Source of the DNA: Phycisphaerales bacterium UBA7800
GTDB taxonomy: Bacteria > Planctomycetota > Phycisphaerae > Phycisphaerales > Phycisphaeraceae
NCBI GenBank assembly: GCA_002480565.1
Contig: DLCK01000072.1
Coordinates: 108,625 to 172,624 of the forward strand
DNA length: 64,000 bases
Reading direction: 5' to 3'
Positions 8,991 to 16,447 of this stretch are shown here, one piece after another (within the stretch, counting starts at the first letter, position 1; every line of letters starts with the position of its first letter). Position numbers and translations under genes: made by a program. A model generated the notes under the pieces. It was not told where the DNA came from, ran no database searches, and saw only the letters and a list, made by a program, of their open reading frames with translations.

Positions 8991-9467
8991 ATGAAACGTG
9001 CATTGATAATAGGGTTTGGCTCTGAGATTCGTGGGGACGATGCCTTTGGGCCGCAGGTTGCATATGAACTTCAAGACAGGGTTCACCCGGAAGTCGTGGT
9101 GGAAACCTGTCAGGGATTGACGCCTGATATTGCGTTGACCATTTCAGAAGTGGACATCGTGATTTTCGTGGACTGTGCCGTGGGGCCAGAGCCAGGAAAA
9201 ATCAATCATCAACTCATTACGCCCAGTGATGACAAAAGTCTTTCGATGGTTCACTTTCTAAGTCCCGAATCACTGCTGACATGGTGCGGATCGCTGTATG
9301 GCAAGTTGCCTGAAGCGCACGTCTTCACCGTCACCGGCAAGTGCTATGACATCAGTAACAGTCTCACCGAGCCGGTGCTCAATGCCTTCCCGCAAGTCGT
9401 CGAACAAGTTTTATCACTGCTTGCACAAAACGGTTTGCCCGGGCATAAGGTGATGAGCCATGCATGA
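8991..9467 (+). CDS. hoxW: Hydrogenase maturation endopeptidase (HoxW-like)
   Basis: This nickel-dependent protease of the HyaD/HybD/HoxW family removes the C-terminal peptide from the large subunit once nickel is inserted. The 158-residue protein begins MKRALIIGFGSEIRGDDAFG, the N-terminal signature of the family (G-GN-RGDD-G-type), with Asp17 of the DD pair as expected metal ligand, then the second conserved aspartate region VDCAVGPEPG and a histidine-containing C-terminal part. Context assigns HoxH as substrate. It overlaps hypA by 8 bp. Confidence 0.9.
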   Translation: MKRALIIGFGSEIRGDDAFGPQVAYELQDRVHPEVVVETCQGLTPDIALTISEVDIVIFVDCAVGPEPGKINHQLITPSDDKSLSMVHFLSPESLLTWCGSLYGKLPEAHVFTVTGKCYDISNSLTEPVLNAFPQVVEQVLSLLAQNGLPGHKVMSHA

Positions 9468-9816
9468 GTTTTCATTAGCAACATCAATGGTCGATCTCGT
9501 CAAAGCCAACTGCCCTGAGGGTGAAGAGCTTGAGAGTATCACCATCGAGGCCGGCCCCATGCGTGGCATCGAACCTCAAGCGATGCAATGGGCATGGGAA
9601 GCAGCAACGCAACACACACCTATCGCAGGATGCAAACTCCAACTCATTCAGCAGCCCTGGAAGCTGCACTGCCCTGACTGTCAGACAAGTTTTGAAGCCG
9701 ATGACATGTTCACCGATTGTGAATGTGGATGTGACAAAACCTCGCCGGTGGATTGTGACAACCTTCGACTTGTGAGGTTAACGCTTAAAGATAAAGTAGG
9801 GGTAAGTGATTCGTGA
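9460..9816 (+). CDS. hypA: Hydrogenase nickel incorporation protein HypA
   Basis: HypA is a nickel metallochaperone acting with HypB to insert Ni into the HoxH precursor. The 118-residue protein begins MHEFSLA; His2 and the N-terminal amine form the nickel site. The zinc-binding loop has the first pair as CPDC (C71, C74), but the second is C87-x-C89-x-C91 instead of the usual CxxC pair, an oddity of uncertain effect. The last residues (VGVSDS) are read from the start of the GATTAGTGATTAGG-type repeat, so the C-terminus may have been altered by the repeat. It overlaps the protease gene upstream. Confidence 0.93.
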   Translation: MHEFSLATSMVDLVKANCPEGEELESITIEAGPMRGIEPQAMQWAWEAATQHTPIAGCKLQLIQQPWKLHCPDCQTSFEADDMFTDCECGCDKTSPVDCDNLRLVRLTLKDKVGVSDS

Positions 9817-9897
9817 TTTGGGATTAGGGCAAGGCACTTTTCATCAAAGCATATTTTTATTTACCCTAATCCCTACTCACTAATCACTACTCCCTGA
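9802..9897. repeat. GATTAGTGATTAGG-type palindromic repeat between hypA and hypB
   Basis: The left part (AGTGATTCGTGATTTGGGAT and following TAGGG) is roughly complementary to the right part (CCCTAATCCCTACTCACTAA and following TCACTACTCCC), with an AT-rich centre. The left arm includes the hypA stop codon. Comparable elements lie at 22622-22728 and 29153-29257. Confidence 0.75.
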
Positions 9898-9914
9898 AAA
9901 CAAAGGTTCCCGCC

Positions 9915-10559
9915 ATGGATATTCCGATTGTCGAAAATGTTCTGAAACTCAACGATGAAGTCGCTGCGATTAATCGTAAAACACTCAAAGAAGCAGGTGT
10001 CTACACCGTGGACCTCATCGGTTCACCGGGCAGTGGCAAAACCTCACTGCTCGAAGCCACCTTCAAAGCCATAGGTGATAAAGCACGCATCGGTGTCCTT
10101 GTCGGTGATCTGACCACCGCGCGCGATGCCACACGCATTTCCAAATGGTGTCCCGATGTCGTGCAGATCAACACCGGCAAAGGCTGTCACCTCGATGCCA
10201 ACCAGGTCCGTCAAGGACTCGACCGACTCAAGCTCGACGAGTTGGATATTCTCGTTATTGAAAACGTCGGCAATCTCATCTGTCCTGTCGGTTTTGATCT
10301 TGGGCAGGATTCGAAAGTCGGTTTATTCAGTGTTGCTGAAGGCGATGACAAACCTGCCAAGCATCCGTACATTGTGATGGAAGCCGAGTTACTGCTGCTC
10401 AACAAGATGGACCTGCTGCCTCACGTGACCTTTGACATGGACATTTTCAAGGAAGACATCAGCCGCATCAATCCCACCGTCCAACTCATGGAAGTCTGCG
10501 CGACCAATGGCTGGATCAACGAATGGTGCGATTGGTTGCTGGCCAAAGTCGGCAAGTAA
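9915..10559 (+). CDS. hypB: Hydrogenase nickel incorporation GTPase HypB
   Basis: HypB is a SIMIBI-class GTPase that drives nickel transfer from HypA to the hydrogenase large subunit. The 214-residue protein has the P-loop GSPGSGKTS (36-44), the metal-binding and switch region GKGCHLDA, the switch II ENVGNLICP and the base-recognition NKMD. It lacks the His-rich nickel-storage stretch and the N-terminal CCGC-type motif of some family members. It is separated from hypA by a palindromic repeat and ends the hydrogenase gene series. Confidence 0.95.
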   Translation: MDIPIVENVLKLNDEVAAINRKTLKEAGVYTVDLIGSPGSGKTSLLEATFKAIGDKARIGVLVGDLTTARDATRISKWCPDVVQINTGKGCHLDANQVRQGLDRLKLDELDILVIENVGNLICPVGFDLGQDSKVGLFSVAEGDDKPAKHPYIVMEAELLLLNKMDLLPHVTFDMDIFKEDISRINPTVQLMEVCATNGWINEWCDWLLAKVGK

Positions 10560-10595
10560 TTCATCAAGACATTTCGATCACGGTTCAACACGTTA

Positions 10596-10617
10596 GCACC
10601 GGATGTGAATCCGGTGC
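10596..10617 (+). other. Perfect 9-bp hairpin after hypB
   Basis: GCACCGGAT (10596-10604) and ATCCGGTGC (10609-10617) pair perfectly around a GTGA loop, 37 bp after the hypB stop. No T-run follows, so it is not a standard intrinsic terminator; it may protect the mRNA 3' end or be a weak terminator. The rest of the interval 10618-10781 shows no clear gene. Confidence 0.45.
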
Positions 10618-10781
10618 AGGTGCTTCATGTCGGTTGAAGGATGGGTAGTGCGAATGCGAAACCAACACTACTGCTATTCCCACCGCCACCGCTTTGGGTA
10701 ATATTGAGACGCACCATCATTTCCGATTCTTGATTTGGATCATCACCATTTCATGTAGTGTCTGTGTATCATGTGCGAATC

Positions 10782-11645
10782 ATGAGTTGTATGAATTTCA
10801 TTTTTTCCCTTGCCCAAAGTGATCCTGTTGCGTTGTCGCAGGACCAACTGCTCTGGAACGTCATCATCGCAGGTGTCGCCTCGGCATTGGCGACGGGGTT
10901 GGGGGCGATCCCGTTTATTTTCATGCGCGGCAACACCACCCCCAAGTGGCAAGGCTACTGCTCCGGGGCAGCAGGCGGAATGATGATCGGCGCATCGGTC
11001 TTCAGTCTTGTTCATGAAGGCCAACAAATCAACCCGCAGACCACCGTCGTTGGACTCCTGGCGGGAATGATCTTTCTATGGATCGCTGCCAAGTTCCTGC
11101 ATGATCATCACAGTCACGACGTTGCTGAACATGACCATGAACACGAACACCAAGACCACGAGCATCAACATAGCCATGTCCAACAGCTTCAATCTTCCAA
11201 GCTTTCACCGCAGAGCCTACTCGTCCTGCTGACGATGTTTGTTCACAGTGGTGCTGAAGGCATTGCCATCGGCGTGGGGTTTGCTTCGGGCGAAATCGAG
11301 CTTGGGATTCTCGTTGCCTTGGTGATTAGCGTCCACAACATCCCCGAGGGAATCGCCATCACCTTGCCGATGCACGCACAGGGGATCAGTCTGTGGAAGT
11401 GTGCCTGGTGGAGTGTGTTTTCGTCACTGCCTCAACCGATCGTAGCCATCCCTGCATTCCTGCTGGTGCATCACTTCCAATACCTTGTTGCACCGAGCAT
11501 GGGCTTTGCAGCAGGTGCGATGTTGTACCTCGTCGTCGCCGAATTGTTGCCTGAGAGTTACGCACGCTGCACCAAGCATCAAACCGCATGGTCAGTGATG
11601 GTCGGACTTCTGGGCATGTTGGTATTTGTCATGCTCGTGGACTAA
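10782..11645 (+). CDS. ZIP-family divalent metal transporter
   Basis: ZIP transporters import Zn, Fe, Mn or related ions. The protein (about 287 residues) has about eight hydrophobic segments, a long His-rich cytoplasmic loop (HDHEHEHQDHEHQHSH) between the third and fourth, and the two intramembrane metal-site motifs HSGAEGIAIG and HNIPEGIAI. The C-terminal VVAELLPESY is also typical. I chose the ATG at 10782; GTG at 10758 and ATG at 10791 are in frame. It follows the hydrogenase locus by about 220 bp. A role in supplying metal to hydrogenase maturation is possible but unproven. Confidence 0.88.
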   Translation: MSCMNFIFSLAQSDPVALSQDQLLWNVIIAGVASALATGLGAIPFIFMRGNTTPKWQGYCSGAAGGMMIGASVFSLVHEGQQINPQTTVVGLLAGMIFLWIAAKFLHDHHSHDVAEHDHEHEHQDHEHQHSHVQQLQSSKLSPQSLLVLLTMFVHSGAEGIAIGVGFASGEIELGILVALVISVHNIPEGIAITLPMHAQGISLWKCAWWSVFSSLPQPIVAIPAFLLVHHFQYLVAPSMGFAAGAMLYLVVAELLPESYARCTKHQTAWSVMVGLLGMLVFVMLVD

Positions 11646-11795
11646 CCCCCCGGAAGTTTTACTTGGATTCAAGTAACATTTCTGACTTTGCTAAACGCTG
11701 CCCCCGGAAGTTTCACTTGGATTCAGGTATCATTTCTGACTTTGCTAAACGTCTGCCTTCGGAAGTTCGCCTTGGTTTCCAGTATCATTTCAGGC
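11646..11795. repeat. Direct tandem repeat, about 2.7 copies of a 54-55 bp unit
   Basis: Copies begin near 11646, 11700 and 11755 (the GGAAG landmarks are at 11652, 11706 and 11761, giving periods of 54 and 55 bp). The unit includes ACTTGGATTCARGTAWCATT and TCTGACTTTGCTAAACG. The first two copies are nearly identical; the third is degenerate and runs into the start of the next gene. Because the periods differ by one base the repeat does not keep a reading frame. It fills the whole gap between the ZIP stop and the lipoprotein start. Confidence 0.9.
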
Positions 11796-12671
11796 ATGAA
11801 TCACAGCGTCAAAGAGACACAACGTCTGAGATTGGTATGTCTATGCAGTTTGCTTTGCATCTTCACTGGCTGTCAGACCAAGATGACTGCACGCCAGGCA
11901 CAACGTGATCTCAAACAACTTGTTGATACCGCGACACCTGTTTTTGAACATGATCACATCGCGTTACTCCACTGTGGCAACTTCGCGGATCACGCAAAAA
12001 TTCAGCAATGCATCACCCAAACCCAACGTGCGGTCGACATCTGGTTTAGCAGTAAGCCCCGCGACTATACCACCCGACTACTCATCTTTTCACCTGACGA
12101 ACCACTGGGCAAACAACTGGCCAAAGAGATGGGATCAAGCAGTCACGTTGCAGGCAATACCGAAGCCCGGACGCATACCATCCTCATTAGCGGCTATCCG
12201 TCTCAAGAAGACTTCTGGGCAACGTTGCGACATGAATTAACGCATGATGCGATGCTTCGCCATTTTGATACCGTTGAACAATTGCCACCCTTTTGGCTTA
12301 CCGAAGGGATGGCTACGGTGTTTGAAGTCCCTGCTTATGCGGATGGGAAACCCGCAATCAATCCCAAGCGACTTGATCGTTTCAAAATCATTTGCAACAA
12401 CCAAAAGCTAAACGTCCTGCCTTTGATTACCCGTGAATCAAACACGCGATCCAGTTCCAATGATTATGCTCAAGCGTGGGGGCTGACCTATTTTTTGATG
12501 CGTCAACACTCTGCGGATATGCGTCGGTATCTTGCAATGTATCAACAACGAACATTCGAGAACACGCAACACCAATCGCAATTTGACGACTGTTTTGTTC
12601 AGCAGCAATCGCACGCTCAATTGATGAGCCAACTCTCACGCTGGTGTTCGTTGCAGATGACACCTCGTTAA
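11796..12671 (+). CDS. Lipoprotein with gluzincin-type HExxH motif (probable metallopeptidase)
   Basis: The 291-residue protein starts at the ATG at 11796; an in-frame extension to 11688 would read through a tandem repeat. Residues 10-26 form a lipoprotein signal ending in the lipobox-like FTGC (Cys26). HELTH at 146-150 and the downstream WLTEGMA (Glu170) form the zinc-binding pattern of the gluzincin/peptidase MA-like group, close to DUF1570-type proteins of planctomycetes. The substrate is unknown. It is presumably membrane-anchored and faces the periplasm. The downstream gene converges on it. Confidence 0.72.
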   Translation: MNHSVKETQRLRLVCLCSLLCIFTGCQTKMTARQAQRDLKQLVDTATPVFEHDHIALLHCGNFADHAKIQQCITQTQRAVDIWFSSKPRDYTTRLLIFSPDEPLGKQLAKEMGSSSHVAGNTEARTHTILISGYPSQEDFWATLRHELTHDAMLRHFDTVEQLPPFWLTEGMATVFEVPAYADGKPAINPKRLDRFKIICNNQKLNVLPLITRESNTRSSSNDYAQAWGLTYFLMRQHSADMRRYLAMYQQRTFENTQHQSQFDDCFVQQQSHAQLMSQLSRWCSLQMTPR

Positions 12672-12718
12672 AACGACTCTTCATCCTTACCGGATTCGTA
12701 ACTGCGATCCACTTGAAA

Positions 12719-14398
12719 CTACTTGATAGTCTGCACATTCAGGACACTTTGCTTGTCAAACTGTTGAGGCGTGTCCACATTTTTAAAATGGTTGTTTTTC
12801 AAAGTCACCTGACGCGTGCCATAGAAATTAATCCCAAGCGCTGCATCTTTGAAAGTGCAATCCTTGACGGTGATATGTCCCATGTATGGCAAGTCGCTGC
12901 CCCAAGTCCGGGCTGCTAGCATCCCCAACGCATTGTTGCGTTTGACCCAACCACTATCGATAAATGTGGTACGACTGACAGTGACATCCTGCGGGAACAT
13001 CCCTTCACCTTCATTGATCGCAGCACCAATCATCAAGGCTGGATACATGATGTTGTCATAGGTACAGTCTTGGATCAAAGCATGTGAGTTCCGCAGAATG
13101 CTGGCGCTACCGGCAATGGCTCGGAAGTGACTGTTCTTTAGTTCATAGTGTTCGATATCCCAACCCCAAACTGTCACCAAAGTGTCTTGGGTCACAAATG
13201 AGGGGATCGGTTTATCAAGTGTGATGACGAATTGGGAATCACTGACACCTCGCTGAATATCACATGATTTTAAAATACGACTCTCAGGTTGATCCTTGTC
13301 CCAGAAAGTCAGTTTAGTGTCCAGCGGGATTTTCCATGCTGTGCTGTATTTCTTTTTGCACAGCAGTTGGATATCAGACTGTTTTTCAATCACCTTCAAA
13401 AATGAGCCATGCACATTCTGCCCATCCCAGCGGACACCTTCAATGAACATGTCGTCAATGACAACCTTGCCAGAGCATGCATAGAGTTTCCATCCATCAC
13501 GTGGGCTGGTAGCCAGTTGATTGTTATCCGAACGGACTACGATTCGATCCGCTGTGATGTTGTGACACAACTGAGTACACATGGCAAACCCAGCGGCATT
13601 GGTGGTCCAGAGATTGGATAACGTCAGATCATTGGCATTGAAAAACAGAACCTGATACCCCCAGAATCCGTTATGCCAGGATAATCCATCCCCCATCTGA
13701 ACCTTGCTGGCAATTGAATGACTGGGTAGTCTCATCAAACGTTGAGCATCATCACCGACAACTTGCCATGACAGTTCTTTGCGATTCTTGTTCACATCAT
13801 TACCGAAAGTCAGACTCGGTTGCTGCTTTAGTCGCCTGGTTTTGATATCCCAGGTATTCATGCAGTATGCCCCCATCCCATCGACACGTGGCAGGTCATC
13901 AAAAATGCGCACGGTGAGAGATTGTTCATCCAACGCCACCACTTCACCTGCGGTTGCATACTGCGGATCATTATCAAACAGCAGGTTTCGGACGGTCATC
14001 CGTTGACAATTGGTCACCGAAAACAACGTGCCAATACCTTTGTTATTGGTATAAAAGTCATTGTTGCGTACCAGCTTTGTTGCAGGTTTGCCATGTTCAT
14101 CGGTGACACCTTGGACGGTCAAATCATCAATGTCGATCAGTTTGATTCCGTTGCGATCAATGTCATATCGTCCAGCATCAAATTGCAGTATCTTTGCGCC
14201 GGATTGTTTGAGATGCTTGATCGCTTTGATGATTGCTGTGGTGTCATCCTGCCCATCGTTGGGGATGGCACCAAAGTCTTTCACATGAATCGGCATGACT
14301 GCCGTGGGTGTCGTGGACATTTCAACCGCCTGTACAACAGTGACTGCGCTGATCCCAAAGAAGATCAGGCCAATCGTTTTTAAGAAAATAAACATCAA
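12719..14398 (-). CDS. Secreted right-handed beta-helix protein, GH110-like
   Basis: The 559-residue protein has an N-terminal signal segment (about residues 3-25), then a pectate-lyase-superfold start (HVKDFGAIPNDGQDDTTAI) and repeated short beta-helix strands to the end. The block SPRDGWKLYACSGKVVIDD, followed by GQNVHGSFLKV, resembles the core of GH110 alpha-1,3-galactosidases, which have a D-x-NVHG-type segment. This similarity is from memory and not from a search. It is the last gene of a minus-strand unit LacI - pseudopilin - beta-helix with gaps of about 20-40 bp, so it is probably under the control of the LacI protein and acts outside the cytoplasm on a polysaccharide or glycan. Confidence 0.7.
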   Translation of the reverse strand: MMFIFLKTIGLIFFGISAVTVVQAVEMSTTPTAVMPIHVKDFGAIPNDGQDDTTAIIKAIKHLKQSGAKILQFDAGRYDIDRNGIKLIDIDDLTVQGVTDEHGKPATKLVRNNDFYTNNKGIGTLFSVTNCQRMTVRNLLFDNDPQYATAGEVVALDEQSLTVRIFDDLPRVDGMGAYCMNTWDIKTRRLKQQPSLTFGNDVNKNRKELSWQVVGDDAQRLMRLPSHSIASKVQMGDGLSWHNGFWGYQVLFFNANDLTLSNLWTTNAAGFAMCTQLCHNITADRIVVRSDNNQLATSPRDGWKLYACSGKVVIDDMFIEGVRWDGQNVHGSFLKVIEKQSDIQLLCKKKYSTAWKIPLDTKLTFWDKDQPESRILKSCDIQRGVSDSQFVITLDKPIPSFVTQDTLVTVWGWDIEHYELKNSHFRAIAGSASILRNSHALIQDCTYDNIMYPALMIGAAINEGEGMFPQDVTVSRTTFIDSGWVKRNNALGMLAARTWGSDLPYMGHITVKDCTFKDAALGINFYGTRQVTLKNNHFKNVDTPQQFDKQSVLNVQTIK

Positions 14399-14437
14399 AC
14401 ATTCCTTGTTGGATCATCCGAGTGAACCGTTGTGTTT

Positions 14438-15208
14438 TTATTTGTATCCGCCGTACCAGAAGTCGCGTGATTTTTGAGCGGTATAGCTTGCATCATTGAC
14501 GATGTCTGCCATGCTGCTGTAGCTTTCCGGATTGGCATGTCCGTCGAGATAGGAGATGTTGACCGTCTTGCCGTTACCGTGTCGGTTTTCCTTGTAAAAC
14601 GGTGATCCATTCATCATTGCAGAGAAGGATGATCGGTATTGGAAATAGGTGCTGTTATCGCTGAGCGTTTGTGTCGGGCCGTCGACGATCAAAGCGGTCT
14701 TACCCGGCTTGACGATTGAGCCGAATCGCGTGAACTGCTTGTACTTGTTACCGGGCACAATAAACCAGCCTGGTTGAAATCGAACATTGCACTGATAGGG
14801 ACGCGTACTGCTTTGGGTGGGTGCATCCTGTGCTGAGGGACAGTTGAGGATTGTCCCCTGCCAGGGTGCTGCTGAGAAAATGTCGGTTCCTGTGATTGTA
14901 TTGCCAGTGGTTGGATGCTTGATGGGCGTCCCCATATGGTGGACCAGCGTGTACTGCCAGAACCATGTGTTGGTGCCTGCAAGATCTTTGGATGCAGCAA
15001 GAACAATGCAACTGTTATTGTCCGTCCCATAGCTGAAAGACGCAGCCATCAATCCGCGGAGATTGCTTAAGCACTGCAGGTCTCTGGCGGATTTTCGTGC
15101 AGCGCCCAATGCTGGGAGCAGAATGGCGATGAGCAATGCGATGATGGAAATCACCACGAGTAATTCGATAAGTGTGAATGCTGATTGTCGTTGTTGGCTG
15201 TGATTCAT
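14438..15208 (-). CDS. Pseudopilin with FTLIE N-terminal methylation motif
   Basis: The 256-residue protein has a short basic leader followed by FTLIELLVVISIIALLIAIL, the hydrophobic helix of type IV pilin-like proteins, with Glu at mature position 5. The residue before the cleavage site is Ala, not the usual Gly. The globular part ends with a degenerate H-X9-DG-type motif, HGNGKTVNISYLDGHA, in which the His-DG spacing is 11. Such proteins are abundant in Planctomycetes and Lentisphaerae. It sits between a LacI gene and a beta-helix gene in one unit. An ATG five codons upstream (15223) is an alternative start. Confidence 0.85.
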   Translation of the reverse strand: MNHSQQRQSAFTLIELLVVISIIALLIAILLPALGAARKSARDLQCLSNLRGLMAASFSYGTDNNSCIVLAASKDLAGTNTWFWQYTLVHHMGTPIKHPTTGNTITGTDIFSAAPWQGTILNCPSAQDAPTQSSTRPYQCNVRFQPGWFIVPGNKYKQFTRFGSIVKPGKTALIVDGPTQTLSDNSTYFQYRSSFSAMMNGSPFYKENRHGNGKTVNISYLDGHANPESYSSMADIVNDASYTAQKSRDFWYGGYK

Positions 15209-15240
15209 TGTGTACTCATCCATCTTGAATAATGGGAGGG

Positions 15241-16275
15241 TTAACGCGCTCGCTGGGTTGATCCGCGAACAATTAATTGGGTTTTTGTTTTAATCACCTT
15301 GGATGCGGTATTAGGATTTTTAATCTGCTCTAGCAACAGGTCAACAAGTTGCTGAGCTATATCCTGCATCGGTTCATGTACAACGGTGACGCCCGGACGC
15401 AACCAGGGGGTAAAACTGTTTTCATCAAATGATGCGATGGCAAGGTCTTGCCCGACACATCGCCCTGCTTTTTCTGCTCCTGCATACACCGCAGGCGTCG
15501 CAATCGCGTTATGCACGATCAACACATTAATCTGCGGATGGTCTTTGAGTAATGCGATCGTCTGTTGATACCAATGCTCCATCGACTTGGATTCTTCAGC
15601 GGGATACCACCATTTGTCCGGACACCTCAGGCCGTGAACATGCATAGCTTGGTGCAACATGCGCGTCCGAGGATGCTCAAGTTCATCGACATGGGGCAAT
15701 TGCTGCGGTTGAATGAGCAGGCCGACTTTGTCCCAGCCCTGTTCTTTGAGATGGGCAACCAACTGTGTCACGCCATGCTCATAATCCACACTGACATGGC
15801 TGTACTCGCCAGTTGGCTTGCCCTGATTCTGATGGCGGAGGATAAATGGTGCAGCCAGTGGCACATCCAGATAATCGTCATCGCCATCCCAAAGCCCTTC
15901 GAGCGCGATAATGCCATCGACAGATTTTTGAGGCAGCCACGCCAGGAGATTGCGTTGGCGGTCACGTGACGCGCCGGTCTCCATAGGCAGGCAGGTGTAA
16001 CCGTTGTCCCACAGTCGCTGTTGAATCAATGACGCATAGTGACCATAAAACGGGTTGGACAGATCGTTGAGGATCACCCCGATATTGTGTGTTTTGCCTG
16101 TGGCCAAGACCTGAGCAGCACGACGTGGGACATAGCCCATCTCCCGAGCAATGGATTCTATTTTCTGCCTCGTGGCCTGTGATACGCGATTGTAATGCCG
16201 ACCATTGAGTACCAGTGAAACCGTGGCTTCGGAAGTGTTGGCTTTAGCTGAAATATCTTTAAGTGTTGCCGACAT
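15241..16275 (-). CDS. LacI-family transcriptional regulator
   Basis: The 344-residue protein has an N-terminal LacI helix-turn-helix (LKDISAKANTSEATVSLVLN) and hinge (ATRQKIESIAREMGYVPRRAA), then a periplasmic-binding-protein-like effector domain (IGVILNDLSNPFYGHY; IIALEG). I start at the ATG at 16275; 10 further in-frame residues to 16305 are unlikely. Two 14-bp palindromes lie 42-55 and 86-99 bp upstream and are candidates for autoregulation. The pseudopilin and beta-helix genes follow in the same direction, so the ligand is probably a sugar released from the polysaccharide they act on. Confidence 0.93.
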   Translation of the reverse strand: MSATLKDISAKANTSEATVSLVLNGRHYNRVSQATRQKIESIAREMGYVPRRAAQVLATGKTHNIGVILNDLSNPFYGHYASLIQQRLWDNGYTCLPMETGASRDRQRNLLAWLPQKSVDGIIALEGLWDGDDDYLDVPLAAPFILRHQNQGKPTGEYSHVSVDYEHGVTQLVAHLKEQGWDKVGLLIQPQQLPHVDELEHPRTRMLHQAMHVHGLRCPDKWWYPAEESKSMEHWYQQTIALLKDHPQINVLIVHNAIATPAVYAGAEKAGRCVGQDLAIASFDENSFTPWLRPGVTVVHEPMQDIAQQLVDLLLEQIKNPNTASKVIKTKTQLIVRGSTQRAR

Positions 16276-16316
16276 AGTTGTTAAACCTAAATATTGTATT
16301 GACAAACCACGATCGT

Positions 16317-16330
16317 GTTAAGCGGTTAAC
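16317..16330. promoter_or_regulatory. LacI-type operator, proximal copy
   Basis: GTTAAGCGGTTAAC is a near-perfect palindrome of 14 bp upstream of the LacI gene that starts at 16275. It matches the second copy at 16361 except at two positions. LacI-family operators usually have a central CG, as in the core AAGCG here. Confidence 0.65.
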
Positions 16331-16360
16331 TTATTTAATCGTAGACATGGAACCGGACAA

Positions 16361-16374
16361 GTCAAGCGCTTAAC
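16361..16374. promoter_or_regulatory. LacI-type operator, distal copy
   Basis: GTCAAGCGCTTAAC, 13 of 14 bases consistent with the ideal palindrome GTTAAGCGCTTAAC. It lies exactly 44 bp from the proximal copy, about four helical turns, which would place two dimers on the same DNA face. The rest of 16276-16447 is AT-rich and shows no gene. Confidence 0.65.
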
Positions 16375-16447
16375 ATAAGTTAAAAAAAACTCACCCGGAT
16401 CTGATTCCAAGTGAGTCATTGGGCTGAAAATTGAGCTTGTATGAAGA

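Noticed and set aside
10596..10617. Intrinsic terminator for the hydrogenase operon
   Set aside because: The hairpin is perfect but no T-tract follows, so it is listed only as a hairpin.
10625..10720. 31-codon open frame on the minus strand rich in Gly/Ser/Asn after hypB
   Set aside because: It resembles a possible C-terminal gene remnant, but it is short, has no ribosome-binding site and I recognise no family.
11646..11795. Tandem repeats that might be read as a CRISPR fragment or as an N-terminal extension of the lipoprotein
   Set aside because: The copies are directly adjacent with no unique spacers, and unequal periods (54, 55 bp) break the frame. A lipoprotein signal starts cleanly at 11796.
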